From: Bacteroidota bacterium
GTDB lineage: Bacteria; Bacteroidota; Bacteroidia; 2-12-FULL-35-15
Reading direction: 5' to 3'
Length of the DNA stretch: 64,000 nucleotides
Assembly: GCA_016722565.1 (NCBI GenBank)
Contig: JADKIU010000001.1
Location: 682,001-746,000 of the forward strand
The translations under genes were made by a program, and so were the position numbers. Numbering within the stretch: position 1 is the first letter of the stretch; each line of letters opens with the position of its first letter. Of the stretch, positions 1-6,886 are shown piece by piece. Below the pieces are notes generated by a model. That model ran no database searches, was not told the origin of the DNA, and saw only the letters and a list, made by a program, of their open reading frames with translations.

Positions 1-1
1 C

Positions 2-334
2 AATGGTCACTTTGATCCATATGTGATTGTGCAACCGGGGGTGGCGTATACATCTTCTTTTCAAGTTCACAATTGGGTTCCGGTTCAATTGCAAGATGAG
101 CAAATAAGTCATACATATTATCCAGGTGTAGTTAGTCCTTTAGCAACTGTTGGTGTTGGTTTTAACTATTATTTCCAGCGCTTTGCTCATTTATTTGTTG
201 AAACAAGATACGTTTACGGAAGACACTTGTCTCAGGCTCCTAGTCCAATTTCTCTTGAAGAGTTGAGAATTACATTTGGGTTAGGTTTTAATTTATTTGT
301 TGTAAAAGAAAAAAAGAAAAATACTTCATCTTAA
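2..334 (+). CDS. Outer-membrane beta-barrel-like protein, C-terminal fragment
   Basis: The reading frame is open to the left edge of the window, so the start lies outside it; the GTG at 23 is only an internal valine. The visible 110 residues alternate polar and hydrophobic residues with aromatic-rich strands (VGVGFNYYFQRF, LFVETRYVYG, RITFGLGFNLFV). That pattern is typical of the last strands of small OmpA/OprF-type barrels in Bacteroidota. The chain ends in a short lysine/serine tail (KEKKKNTSS). A strong shared terminator follows directly. The exact family cannot be named from this fragment. Confidence 0.6.
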   Translation, partial: NGHFDPYVIVQPGVAYTSSFQVHNWVPVQLQDEQISHTYYPGVVSPLATVGVGFNYYFQRFAHLFVETRYVYGRHLSQAPSPISLEELRITFGLGFNLFVVKEKKKNTSS

Positions 335-337
335 AAT

Positions 338-372
338 AAAAACTCCGCTCTGATTGTCAGAGCGGAGTTTTT
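338..372. terminator. Bidirectional intrinsic terminator
   Basis: A perfect stem pairs AACTCCGCTCTGA (341-353) with its complement (357-369) around the loop TTG. It is flanked by A- and T-runs on both sides, so it can end transcription from the barrel gene on the plus strand and from the convergent plug-domain gene on the minus strand. Confidence 0.9.
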
Positions 373-375
373 ATT

Positions 376-1212
376 TTATTGAGTAATTTCCATTGGTTCA
401 CTTACTTTTTTAGCCGCAGCATCTCGTTCTTTTCTGTCGTCTATTTTATTCTGTTTACGATTCATTTCCCATTTGTATTCTTTGGTGGTAATGATTACTA
501 ATCCACCGGTGCAATCACCATACATGGCCGGTACACCACCTGTAATGATTTCCATTCCGCTAATTCCCATGCCCGGTACATCTGGTACTTCCATTGTTTT
601 ATTACCATCCACATAATAGCCTGTGCTTCCTCTGCGTGAACCTCTTACATAAATGTCTTTTCCGTCAGGCGTTTCCAATACTCCTGGCGTTACCATTACT
701 ATTAAGCCTATAATATCAGTTTTTCCAACAGCACTGTTTTCAATTTGATTGATGGAAAGTGGAGTTACGGTTACAAATTTAGAGTCAAAAGCAGGTTCTA
801 CGAAATTTGCTGTGATTACAACATATGGTAAATCTTTCGATGATAAACTCATGTTGATAGTCACATATCTGATTTGATTCGGATTGACACTTACTTTTTC
901 CAGAAGAAAAGTATTGTAACTGCTTGCAAATGCTTTGATGCTATACTTCCCCGGAGTTAATTCTTTTACGGTAAATTCCCCATTGATGTCGGTTTGAGTC
1001 GAAGCAACAACGGTTGAATCTTGTAGGATAGCGACTTGAGTAAATGGTAAGGGCGCTTTCTTTTCATCTTCTATTGTTCCTTTAATAGTACCATTTGTTT
1101 GAGCAATGGCATTGATTGAACCCAACATTACAAACAGTATTGCAATTGTTTTTAATGTACTACTCATTACTTTATTTTTAAAGTGATTGAGTTCCTGATT
1201 TTTCGTTTTCAT
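376..1212 (-). CDS. Carboxypeptidase-regulatory-like plus TonB plug domain protein without a barrel
   Basis: The protein has 278 residues. An N-terminal signal peptide ends near AIAQ (about residue 38). A CarboxypepD_reg-like beta-sandwich follows (about 42-125, starting GTIKGTIEDEKKAPLPF). Then comes a TonB-receptor plug-like domain (about 130-245) with the familiar PGV...VRGSR...YYVDG and ITGGVPAMYGD...GLVIITTK motifs. The chain then stops after a lysine-rich tail, so the 22-strand barrel of a real SusC/TonB receptor is absent. It ends cleanly at a terminator and no barrel sequence follows, so this looks like a genuine short protein. An internal ATG at 1167 would give a shorter, more typical signal peptide. 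The role is unknown; a surface or periplasmic partner is possible. Confidence 0.7.
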   Translation of the reverse strand: MKTKNQELNHFKNKVMSSTLKTIAILFVMLGSINAIAQTNGTIKGTIEDEKKAPLPFTQVAILQDSTVVASTQTDINGEFTVKELTPGKYSIKAFASSYNTFLLEKVSVNPNQIRYVTINMSLSSKDLPYVVITANFVEPAFDSKFVTVTPLSINQIENSAVGKTDIIGLIVMVTPGVLETPDGKDIYVRGSRRGSTGYYVDGNKTMEVPDVPGMGISGMEIITGGVPAMYGDCTGGLVIITTKEYKWEMNRKQNKIDDRKERDAAAKKVSEPMEITQ

Positions 1213-1577
1213 AAGTATGGAGTTTAAAAGGTTTATGTTGATTCGAGATTGCGCTTTTACTCGGTTTGCAAATAAGACGTTTACAAAAACACTTTTCCAT
1301 AAATAAAAAATTAATCACATAAACATAGAATGAAAAAGGAGGATAGGAAAATGATTTTACTATAGTTCTGTAATGTTCAGTATCTCCAATTCGATATTTC
1401 TATCGATTCAGATTTGTACCCTTCTGCCATTTAATCAGAAAATCTGCCGTTTGCTCATTGCCACAAACTATTCCTAAAAAATGCAGTTTAATCTTATGGA
1501 ATCGGATACTTCAATACGTCTAATTTTCAACCGGTCATTTATCGGTGCGATTCCGGAACTTTTAAAAACATCGGATT
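1213..1577. other. Divergent intergenic region, no gene seen
   Basis: This 365-bp AT-rich gap separates the divergent plug-domain gene and the sigma-factor gene, so both promoters should lie here. I found no exact TAnnTTTG element with a well-placed TTG for either gene, no RNA gene, and no open frame beyond a dozen codons. Confidence 0.5.
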
Positions 1578-2150
1578 ATGAGTTACGCTACTTCACATCA
1601 AAGCCATTTAACCGATAATGAATTGGTAAAACACTACAAAATGAGTAGTGATAAAATTTATGTTGGAGAATTATACAAACGCTATACACATTTGGTACTG
1701 GGAATGTGCATCAACTATTTTAAAGATAAAGATGTTGCAAAAGATGTGGTATTGCAGATTTTCGAAAAACTGTTTGAAGAATTAAAAAAGCGTGAAGTAG
1801 AAAATTTCAAAGCATGGCTAACATTCGTTGTTCGTAATCATTGTATTTCCGAATTGCGAAAAATGCAAACACAACTAAATCGAGATGTTGAATATCAATA
1901 TCAGGTTAAAGTAAATGCAATTGAAGAAGATGAAGAGTTGGAAGCGGAGGAGGAACAAAAGCTGGAAGCATTGGAAAAAGCTTTGGAAAGTTTAAACCCT
2001 TTTCAAAAGAAATGCATTGAATTGTTTTATTTGAAAAATATGACGTATACACAAATTGTTGAAATGACTGGTTATTCAGTGAATGAAGTGAAAAGTTATA
2101 TTCAAAACGGTAAGCGAAATTTAAAAATGATTATTACAAATACAAAATAA
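1578..2150 (+). CDS. RNA polymerase sigma-70 family (ECF-like) sigma factor
   Basis: The protein has 190 residues, the usual ECF length. Region 2 (about residues 25-95) has GELYKRYTHLVLGM and the DVAKDVVLQIFEKL helix followed by FKAWLTFVVRNHCISELRK, the core-binding and -10-recognition pattern. Region 4 (about 128-187) carries a helix-turn-helix around MTYTQIVEMTGYSVNEV. An unusually acidic linker (EEDEELEAEEEQ) joins them. The ATG at 1578 lies just ahead of the conserved part and has no clear Shine-Dalgarno sequence. The next gene, 8 bases downstream, encodes a membrane protein with an anti-sigma zinc motif, so the two probably form a sigma/anti-sigma pair. The target regulon is not visible. 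Confidence 0.9.
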   Translation: MSYATSHQSHLTDNELVKHYKMSSDKIYVGELYKRYTHLVLGMCINYFKDKDVAKDVVLQIFEKLFEELKKREVENFKAWLTFVVRNHCISELRKMQTQLNRDVEYQYQVKVNAIEEDEELEAEEEQKLEALEKALESLNPFQKKCIELFYLKNMTYTQIVEMTGYSVNEVKSYIQNGKRNLKMIITNTK

Positions 2151-2158
2151 CCATCCCC

Positions 2159-3232
2159 ATGAACACAACTACTATGCACAACCATTGTTTATCATACGAG
2201 CAGCTTCAGTCGTATTCACTTAACACAAGTGAAAAAGCGGAACGCGCCCAATTGTATCAGCACATTTCAACATGCGAATTGTGCGCTTGTGCGGTTAACG
2301 GATTTACTGCTATTCCTTTTAGTTCAGATGAGGTTGACGCCATCCACCACCAGCTTGATCTAAAAGTAAATGCTACGCACGCAAATCCGTTAACCTTTGT
2401 GCAAGCTTTTGTTGCTTGTATTTCGGTGTTATCTATTTTTGGGTTTTATCATTTTGTAAATTCGTTTGAACCTGAAAAACAAAAAGCAATTTTGCCAGAA
2501 AATAATCAGCAATTTGTTCAGCCGGTGATTGAGAAAACGTTTTCAGTTGAGAAATTTGAATCAACACCTCAACTAAAACTAAGCGCTCAGGCTGTTGTTG
2601 AAAAAATCAATATAGTTGAAAAGGTGAGTATTCCTGTAGAACCGATAAAAAGCATTACCCCGGATTTAACTCCCGTTTCAATTAATATTCCTGAAGTGCT
2701 TGTTGAGCCAACTTATAATTCGGATATTATTTATATCTACGATTTGAAAGTGACAAGTTACAATGCGTTATATTTTAATCATCAAACGAATCCTTTTGAA
2801 ATAAAAGGGCATACACCACCGTATAAAGAAAATAAAGAGAGCGAAAATAATTTCGCGCAAAAAGAAACTGAAGAAATTATTGCAGCAGATAAGATTTTAA
2901 AATCTGGCTTGTGGTATTTTAATAAAGGGAAATATACGAATGCTGCAGCTGAATTTCAGTTGTTATTAGAAGCAAATCCGAAAGATGTAAATTCACTTTT
3001 TTACAGCGCTGTTTGCTATTATAATATTGGAAAATATGATCGTACGATAAAAAATTTGGAAGCCGTTTTGAGTCTAGAAAACAATACATTTCATCCGGAA
3101 GCAAAATGGAATCTTGCATTGGCCAATTTAAAAGTTGGTGAAAAAGTTAATGCAAAACGATTACTAACCGAAATTGCAAATGAAAAAGGGTTCTATTCGA
3201 AACGAGCAGGAGAGAAGCTGAAGGGATTATAG
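2159..3232 (+). CDS. Membrane anti-sigma-like protein with C-terminal TPR repeats
   Basis: The protein has 357 residues. A short N-terminal domain carries His35-x3-Cys39-x2-Cys42, the zinc-binding signature of zf-HC2/ZAS anti-sigma domains. One membrane helix follows at about 78-100, then a long low-complexity periplasmic stretch rich in P, E, V and K. The C-terminal region (about 245-345) has at least two TPR-like repeats (LWYFNKGKYTNAAAEFQLLLEANP, then SLFYSAVCYYNIGKY). Its position 8 bases after the sigma gene supports a job in sequestering that factor. I infer that the TPR end senses or binds a periplasmic partner. An alternative start is the ATG at 2174. Confidence 0.75.
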   Translation: MNTTTMHNHCLSYEQLQSYSLNTSEKAERAQLYQHISTCELCACAVNGFTAIPFSSDEVDAIHHQLDLKVNATHANPLTFVQAFVACISVLSIFGFYHFVNSFEPEKQKAILPENNQQFVQPVIEKTFSVEKFESTPQLKLSAQAVVEKINIVEKVSIPVEPIKSITPDLTPVSINIPEVLVEPTYNSDIIYIYDLKVTSYNALYFNHQTNPFEIKGHTPPYKENKESENNFAQKETEEIIAADKILKSGLWYFNKGKYTNAAAEFQLLLEANPKDVNSLFYSAVCYYNIGKYDRTIKNLEAVLSLENNTFHPEAKWNLALANLKVGEKVNAKRLLTEIANEKGFYSKRAGEKLKGL

Positions 3233-3250
3233 TCTCCGCAAATAACAACA

Positions 3251-3310
3251 CTTCGACTCCGCTCAGTGTGACAACTCAAATGTCAGGCTGTGCGGAGTCG
3301 AAGACTTTTT
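3251..3310 (+). terminator. Long imperfect hairpin with T-run; REP-like intergenic repeat
   Basis: The 23-base arms 3251-3273 and 3281-3303 are complementary apart from three mismatches, with a 7-base loop, and a run of six Ts follows the right arm. The structure can terminate the sigma/anti-sigma operon. The arm sequence (CTTCGACTCCGCTCAGTGTG) resembles short dispersed palindromes I recall from Bacteroidota intergenic regions. Confidence 0.65.
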
Positions 3311-3372
3311 TAATATTGGACTCATGCCATCTTGATTCTAATCCTATCTTTGTCGCCACTAAAATCGTGGTC

Positions 3373-4260
3373 GTGAACACAAAAGTTATCAATTGGATTA
3401 TTTTAATTGTATTGGCGCTTACATGGGGAAGCTCTTTCATTCTTATGAAGCGTGGGATGGATGTATACTCCAGTGAGGAAGTTGCGGCATTGCGAATATT
3501 CATTGCGTTTGTTTTTTTAACCCCATTAATTTATCGACATGTTAAAAAGCCTTTGCTAAAACATTGGAAAGGTTTTTTAGGAATGGGTGTGCTTGGAAAT
3601 TTTATTCCAGCGTTTTTATTTACAAAAGCAGAAACTGGAATTTCTAGTTCGTTAACCGGGATGCTTAATTCATTGACTCCTCTATTCACATTGTTGCTGG
3701 GCGTTATGTTATTTAAATCAAAAACAAAATGGATCAATGTTGTTGGTATATTAATAGGTTTTGTAGGAGCAATTGGATTGTTGCTGGTAGGAAAATCTGA
3801 AGACATGAATAACAATATGTTGTTTGGTTTTTATGTTGTCTTGGCGACCATTTGTTATGCACTAAGTGTAAATATTATTAAAAAAGATTTGAATGAAGTG
3901 AATTCGGTGACGGCAACCGTATGGGCGATAATGTTTATTGGTCCATTAGCAGGAATCTACCTCTTTGGTTTTACGGATTTTACCACTAAACTTGCCTCTA
4001 ACCCGTTGGCATATAATAGTTTAGGTTATGTAGTGATTTTAGCCGTATTTGGAACAGCCTTGTCTGTTATGGTATTCAATGTTCTGATTCGGAATACCAA
4101 TGCACTGTTTGCCTCCTCCGTTACCTATTTAATCCCGATTGTGGCATTGATGTGGGGTATTTTGGACGGAGAAGATGTTCAAGTTCTTCATTTTGTGTGG
4201 ATTGTGATTATTTTGCTGGGTGTTTATTTGGTGAACAAAAAGCCTAGAATTGAAGCTTAA
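3373..4260 (+). CDS. EamA/DMT-family permease
   Basis: An integral membrane protein with about ten hydrophobic helices in two homologous EamA halves. The first starts INWIILIVLALTWGSSFILMKRG and the second begins near FGFYVVLATICYALSVNIIKKD. This is the drug/metabolite transporter superfamily, inner-membrane exporters of small metabolites; the substrate cannot be read from sequence. I chose the GTG at 3373 (NTKVINW...), which gives 295 residues with the first helix near the N-terminus, as is usual. The frame is open further upstream to 3268, but that part overlaps the terminator-like hairpin and encodes no helix. It is a single gene, not clearly in an operon. Confidence 0.85.
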   Translation: MNTKVINWIILIVLALTWGSSFILMKRGMDVYSSEEVAALRIFIAFVFLTPLIYRHVKKPLLKHWKGFLGMGVLGNFIPAFLFTKAETGISSSLTGMLNSLTPLFTLLLGVMLFKSKTKWINVVGILIGFVGAIGLLLVGKSEDMNNNMLFGFYVVLATICYALSVNIIKKDLNEVNSVTATVWAIMFIGPLAGIYLFGFTDFTTKLASNPLAYNSLGYVVILAVFGTALSVMVFNVLIRNTNALFASSVTYLIPIVALMWGILDGEDVQVLHFVWIVIILLGVYLVNKKPRIEA

Positions 4261-4324
4261 CAGCAGAAAAATTGCTTATTGAAGATGGAATTGCCTGTTT
4301 TTAAGCACTTTTTTTCCAAAAATC

Positions 4325-4355
4325 TTTGCCACATTCAAATAAATTCTTAATTTCG
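4325..4355 (+). promoter_or_regulatory. Bacteroidota-type promoter of rplU-rpmA
   Basis: TTTG (4325-4328) is followed after 19 bases by TAATTTCG (4348-4355), one mismatch from the TAnnTTTG -7 element. Downstream, CCAAGA (4361-4366) can pair with TCTTGG (4375-4380) in the leader, a small hairpin that might take part in ribosomal-protein control. That last role is speculation. Confidence 0.6.
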
Positions 4356-4407
4356 TGCCCCCAAGAAAAAAATGTCTTGGAATTATAAACAAATAAAACC
4401 CTAAAAA

Positions 4408-4893
4408 ATGTACGCAATTGTAGAAATAGCCGGGCAACAATTTAAAGTGGAACGTGGAAACAAAGTATACGTTCACCGCCTAGATGCTAACGAAGGGGCT
4501 AAAGTTGAATTCGACAAAGTATTGTTGGTTGACAATGGCGGAAAAGTTCAAATCGGAACTCCTTCAATTGATGGTGCAAAAGTAGCTGCAACAGTACTTT
4601 CCCATCTGAAAGGTGACAAAGTCATCGTATTTAAAAAGAAACGCAGAAAAGGTTACCAAAAATCAAATGGTCACCGTCAGCAATTAACTCAAATCCTTGT
4701 TCAAGGAATTTTAGGTAAAGGCGAAACGTTGAAAGATGAGATTAAGGTTGAGAAAAAAGCACCTAAAGCAGAAGCTCCTGTAGCAGAAGTGAAAGCTAAA
4801 AAGGCAGCTCCTAAAAAAGCGGCAGCAAAAAAAGAAGCAGCTCCAGCAAAAAAAGCAGCTCCTAAAAAAGCAGCAAAAAAGGCAGCAAAATAA
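4408..4893 (+). CDS. rplU: 50S ribosomal protein L21 with a lysine/alanine-rich tail
   Basis: The first 105 residues are canonical L21 (MYAIVEIAGQQFKVERGN..., VIVFKKKRRKGYQKSNGHRQ, TQILVQGI), an early-assembling 50S protein that binds 23S rRNA. L21 normally ends at about 103 residues. Here about 55 more follow, built from repeated PKKAA/KKAA units, giving 161 residues. Similar basic tails are known on Bacteroidota L21 proteins, so this is probably not a frame error, and the tail ends at a proper stop. rpmA follows 74 bases downstream, the classic L21-L27 pair. Confidence 0.97.
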   Translation: MYAIVEIAGQQFKVERGNKVYVHRLDANEGAKVEFDKVLLVDNGGKVQIGTPSIDGAKVAATVLSHLKGDKVIVFKKKRRKGYQKSNGHRQQLTQILVQGILGKGETLKDEIKVEKKAPKAEAPVAEVKAKKAAPKKAAAKKEAAPAKKAAPKKAAKKAAK

Positions 4894-4967
4894 TAGACAA
4901 TTAGAAAAAGTTAGCTGGCCTCAAAACCTTTTAACTTTTAAGTTTTAACTTATAATTTTATAATAAA

Positions 4968-5234
4968 ATGGCACATAAAAAAGGTGCGGGTAGTTCTAAG
5001 AACGGTCGTGAGTCACACAGCAAACGCCTTGGCGTTAAGATTTTTGGTGGTCAATTAGCTATCGCTGGTAACATTATTGTTCGCCAAAGAGGTACTAAGC
5101 ATAACCCGGGTGAAAACGTGGGTATTGGTAAAGACCATACTTTATTTGCATTGGTTGATGGAACAGTACAATTTAAAAAGAAACGCGATGAAAGATCGTT
5201 TGTTTCGGTTGTTCCATTCTCTACTGAAGCATAA
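4968..5234 (+). CDS. rpmA: 50S ribosomal protein L27
   Basis: The protein has 88 residues, the normal length. The start MAHKKGAGSSKNGRES followed by SKRLGVKIFGGQ is diagnostic. The flexible N-terminus reaches toward the peptidyl-transferase centre. There is no cleavable N-terminal extension of the Firmicutes type. It is cotranscribed with rplU, and a strong terminator follows the stop. Confidence 0.98.
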   Translation: MAHKKGAGSSKNGRESHSKRLGVKIFGGQLAIAGNIIVRQRGTKHNPGENVGIGKDHTLFALVDGTVQFKKKRDERSFVSVVPFSTEA

Positions 5235-5252
5235 GAAGGAAATATATTTCAT

Positions 5253-5294
5253 AAAAATCTCCTGGGCTTCATTCGAAGTTTAGGAGATTTTTTT
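5253..5294 (+). terminator. Intrinsic terminator after rpmA
   Basis: AAAAATCTCCT (5253-5263) pairs with AGGAGATTTTT (5282-5292), with an additional inner CTTC/GAAG stem, followed by a T-run to 5294. It ends the rplU-rpmA unit. Confidence 0.88.
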
Positions 5295-5340
5295 ATGTAA
5301 TGATACCAATAACCAACAACTATTAACCAACAACGAATTT

Positions 5341-6612
5341 ATGTTACAACTTAATTATATCCGCGAAAATAAAGACGAAGCAATTGCTCGTTTAGCAATC
5401 AAAAATTTTGATGCAAAAGCCATTCTGGAAAATGTTTTGGAAATGGATGTGAAACGCAAAAAAATTCAAAATGAATTGGATGCTATTTTAAATGAAGCAA
5501 ACGTACTTGCTAAACAAGTTGGTGATTTATACAAACAAGGAAAAAAAGCGGAAGGCGATGATTTAAAAAGTAAGAGTGCTCAGCTAAAAGAAAATTCTAA
5601 AAAATTAGAAGAACAATTAGCACTCATCGAAAAAGAACAACACGATTTATTGGTGCAAGTTCCAAATGCACCTAGTACAAAAGTTCCAAAAGGAAAAACA
5701 CCTGAGGATAACGAAAACGTATATCAGGAAGGGGAAATTCCGAAATTGTATGATGGCGCAAAACCACACTGGGAACTGACTACAAAATATGATTTGATTG
5801 ATTTTGAATTGGGTGTTAAATTAACGGGTGCCGGATTCCCTGTTTATAAAGGGAAAGGAGCGCGTTTACAACGTGCACTAATCAATTTCTTTCTTGATCG
5901 AGCAACTGCTGCTGGATATTTAGAGGTGCAACCGCCTATTTTAGTGAACGCTGCTTCGGGGTATGCAACCGGACAACTTCCGGATAAAGAAGGACAAATG
6001 TATCATGCTGGAATTGATGATTTATATTTAATTCCAACCGCTGAAGTACCTATCACAAATATTTACCGTGATGTGATTTTAAAAGCGGAACAATTGCCAA
6101 TTAAAAATTGTGGTTATACTCCTTGTTTCCGAAGAGAAGCTGGTAGTTATGGAGCACACGTGCGCGGATTAAATCGTTTGCACCAATTTGATAAAGTAGA
6201 AATTGTACAAATTGCACATCCCGATAAGTCCTATGAAACATTAGAAGATATGCGAAATTATGTTGCCGGATTATTGCGTGAATTAGAATTGCCGTTCAGA
6301 ATATTAAAATTGTGTGGAGGTGATATGAGTTTTGCTTCTGCATTAACCTACGATTTCGAAACATACTCTACAGCGCAGCAAAAATGGCTGGAGGTAAGTT
6401 CTGTTTCCAATTTCGAAACCTTCCAAAGTAACCGCTTGAAATTACGTTTCAAAGATGGAGATGCAAAACCTGTATTGGCTCATACATTAAATGGAAGTGC
6501 ATTGGCATTACCAAGAATTGTTGCAACCATGTTAGAAAATAATCAAACGGCTGAAGGAATTAGAATTCCGAAAGTGTTAGTTCCATATTGCGGTTTTGAT
6601 ATGATCAAATAG
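5341..6612 (+). CDS. serS: Seryl-tRNA synthetase
   Basis: The protein has 423 residues, the normal length for bacterial SerRS. The N-terminal long antiparallel coiled coil that grips the tRNA variable arm occupies about residues 25-105 (K/E-rich). The class II catalytic core follows. Motif 2 begins FRREAGSYG at residue 263 and motif 3 is GSALALPR starting at residue 385. The TAEVP loop that binds serine is at about 238. The enzyme charges tRNA-Ser and tRNA-Sec with serine in the cytoplasm. The leader contains a direct repeat of AACCAACAAC and no obvious Shine-Dalgarno sequence. The gene is a separate unit bounded by terminators. Confidence 0.98.
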   Translation: MLQLNYIRENKDEAIARLAIKNFDAKAILENVLEMDVKRKKIQNELDAILNEANVLAKQVGDLYKQGKKAEGDDLKSKSAQLKENSKKLEEQLALIEKEQHDLLVQVPNAPSTKVPKGKTPEDNENVYQEGEIPKLYDGAKPHWELTTKYDLIDFELGVKLTGAGFPVYKGKGARLQRALINFFLDRATAAGYLEVQPPILVNAASGYATGQLPDKEGQMYHAGIDDLYLIPTAEVPITNIYRDVILKAEQLPIKNCGYTPCFRREAGSYGAHVRGLNRLHQFDKVEIVQIAHPDKSYETLEDMRNYVAGLLRELELPFRILKLCGGDMSFASALTYDFETYSTAQQKWLEVSSVSNFETFQSNRLKLRFKDGDAKPVLAHTLNGSALALPRIVATMLENNQTAEGIRIPKVLVPYCGFDMIK

Positions 6613-6633
6613 AGGAATATGATGATAGATTTT

Positions 6634-6667
6634 AAAAGCTCTGATAGAAATATCAGAGCTTTTTTTA
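6634..6667 (+). terminator. Intrinsic terminator after serS
   Basis: A perfect 13-bp stem AAAAGCTCTGATA / TATCAGAGCTTTT is closed by a GAAA tetraloop (6647-6650) and runs into Ts. Confidence 0.93.
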
Positions 6668-6813
6668 TGAAAAAATGAATAACCTAAAATAGAATCATTT
6701 TAATTTAAATAGTTGATTATGAGTGTTTTGTGTTGAGTTGCTCGTTTGCTGGAGATAACTTGTTAACAAAAGTTAAAATCTATGCAACCTTCTTTGTTAA
6801 AATAGTGTCGTAT

Positions 6814-6842
6814 TATATCAAATATCAGATATATTTGATATA
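6814..6842 (+). promoter_or_regulatory. Perfect 12-bp inverted repeat overlapping the adhesin promoter
   Basis: TATATCAAATAT (6814-6825) and ATATTTGATATA (6831-6842) are exact inverted repeats separated by CAGAT. The right arm contains TATATTTG (6830-6837), an exact match to the Bacteroidota -7 consensus TAnnTTTG, 50 bases before the adhesin ATG. No good TTG lies 19-20 bases upstream. This could be an operator for a dimeric regulator laid over the promoter. The regulator is not identifiable here. Confidence 0.5.
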
Positions 6843-6886
6843 ACTAGATTCGAAAAAGGAAACTTTTTACTTACCCCAGCTCTCAA

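Noticed and set aside
3268..3372. N-terminal extension of the EamA permease
   Set aside because: This stretch overlaps a hairpin with a T-run and encodes no membrane segment; the start at 3373 fits the family.
4700..4893. Lysine/alanine-rich end of L21 as a frameshift or assembly artefact
   Set aside because: The frame is continuous to a proper stop and such tails are known on Bacteroidota L21.
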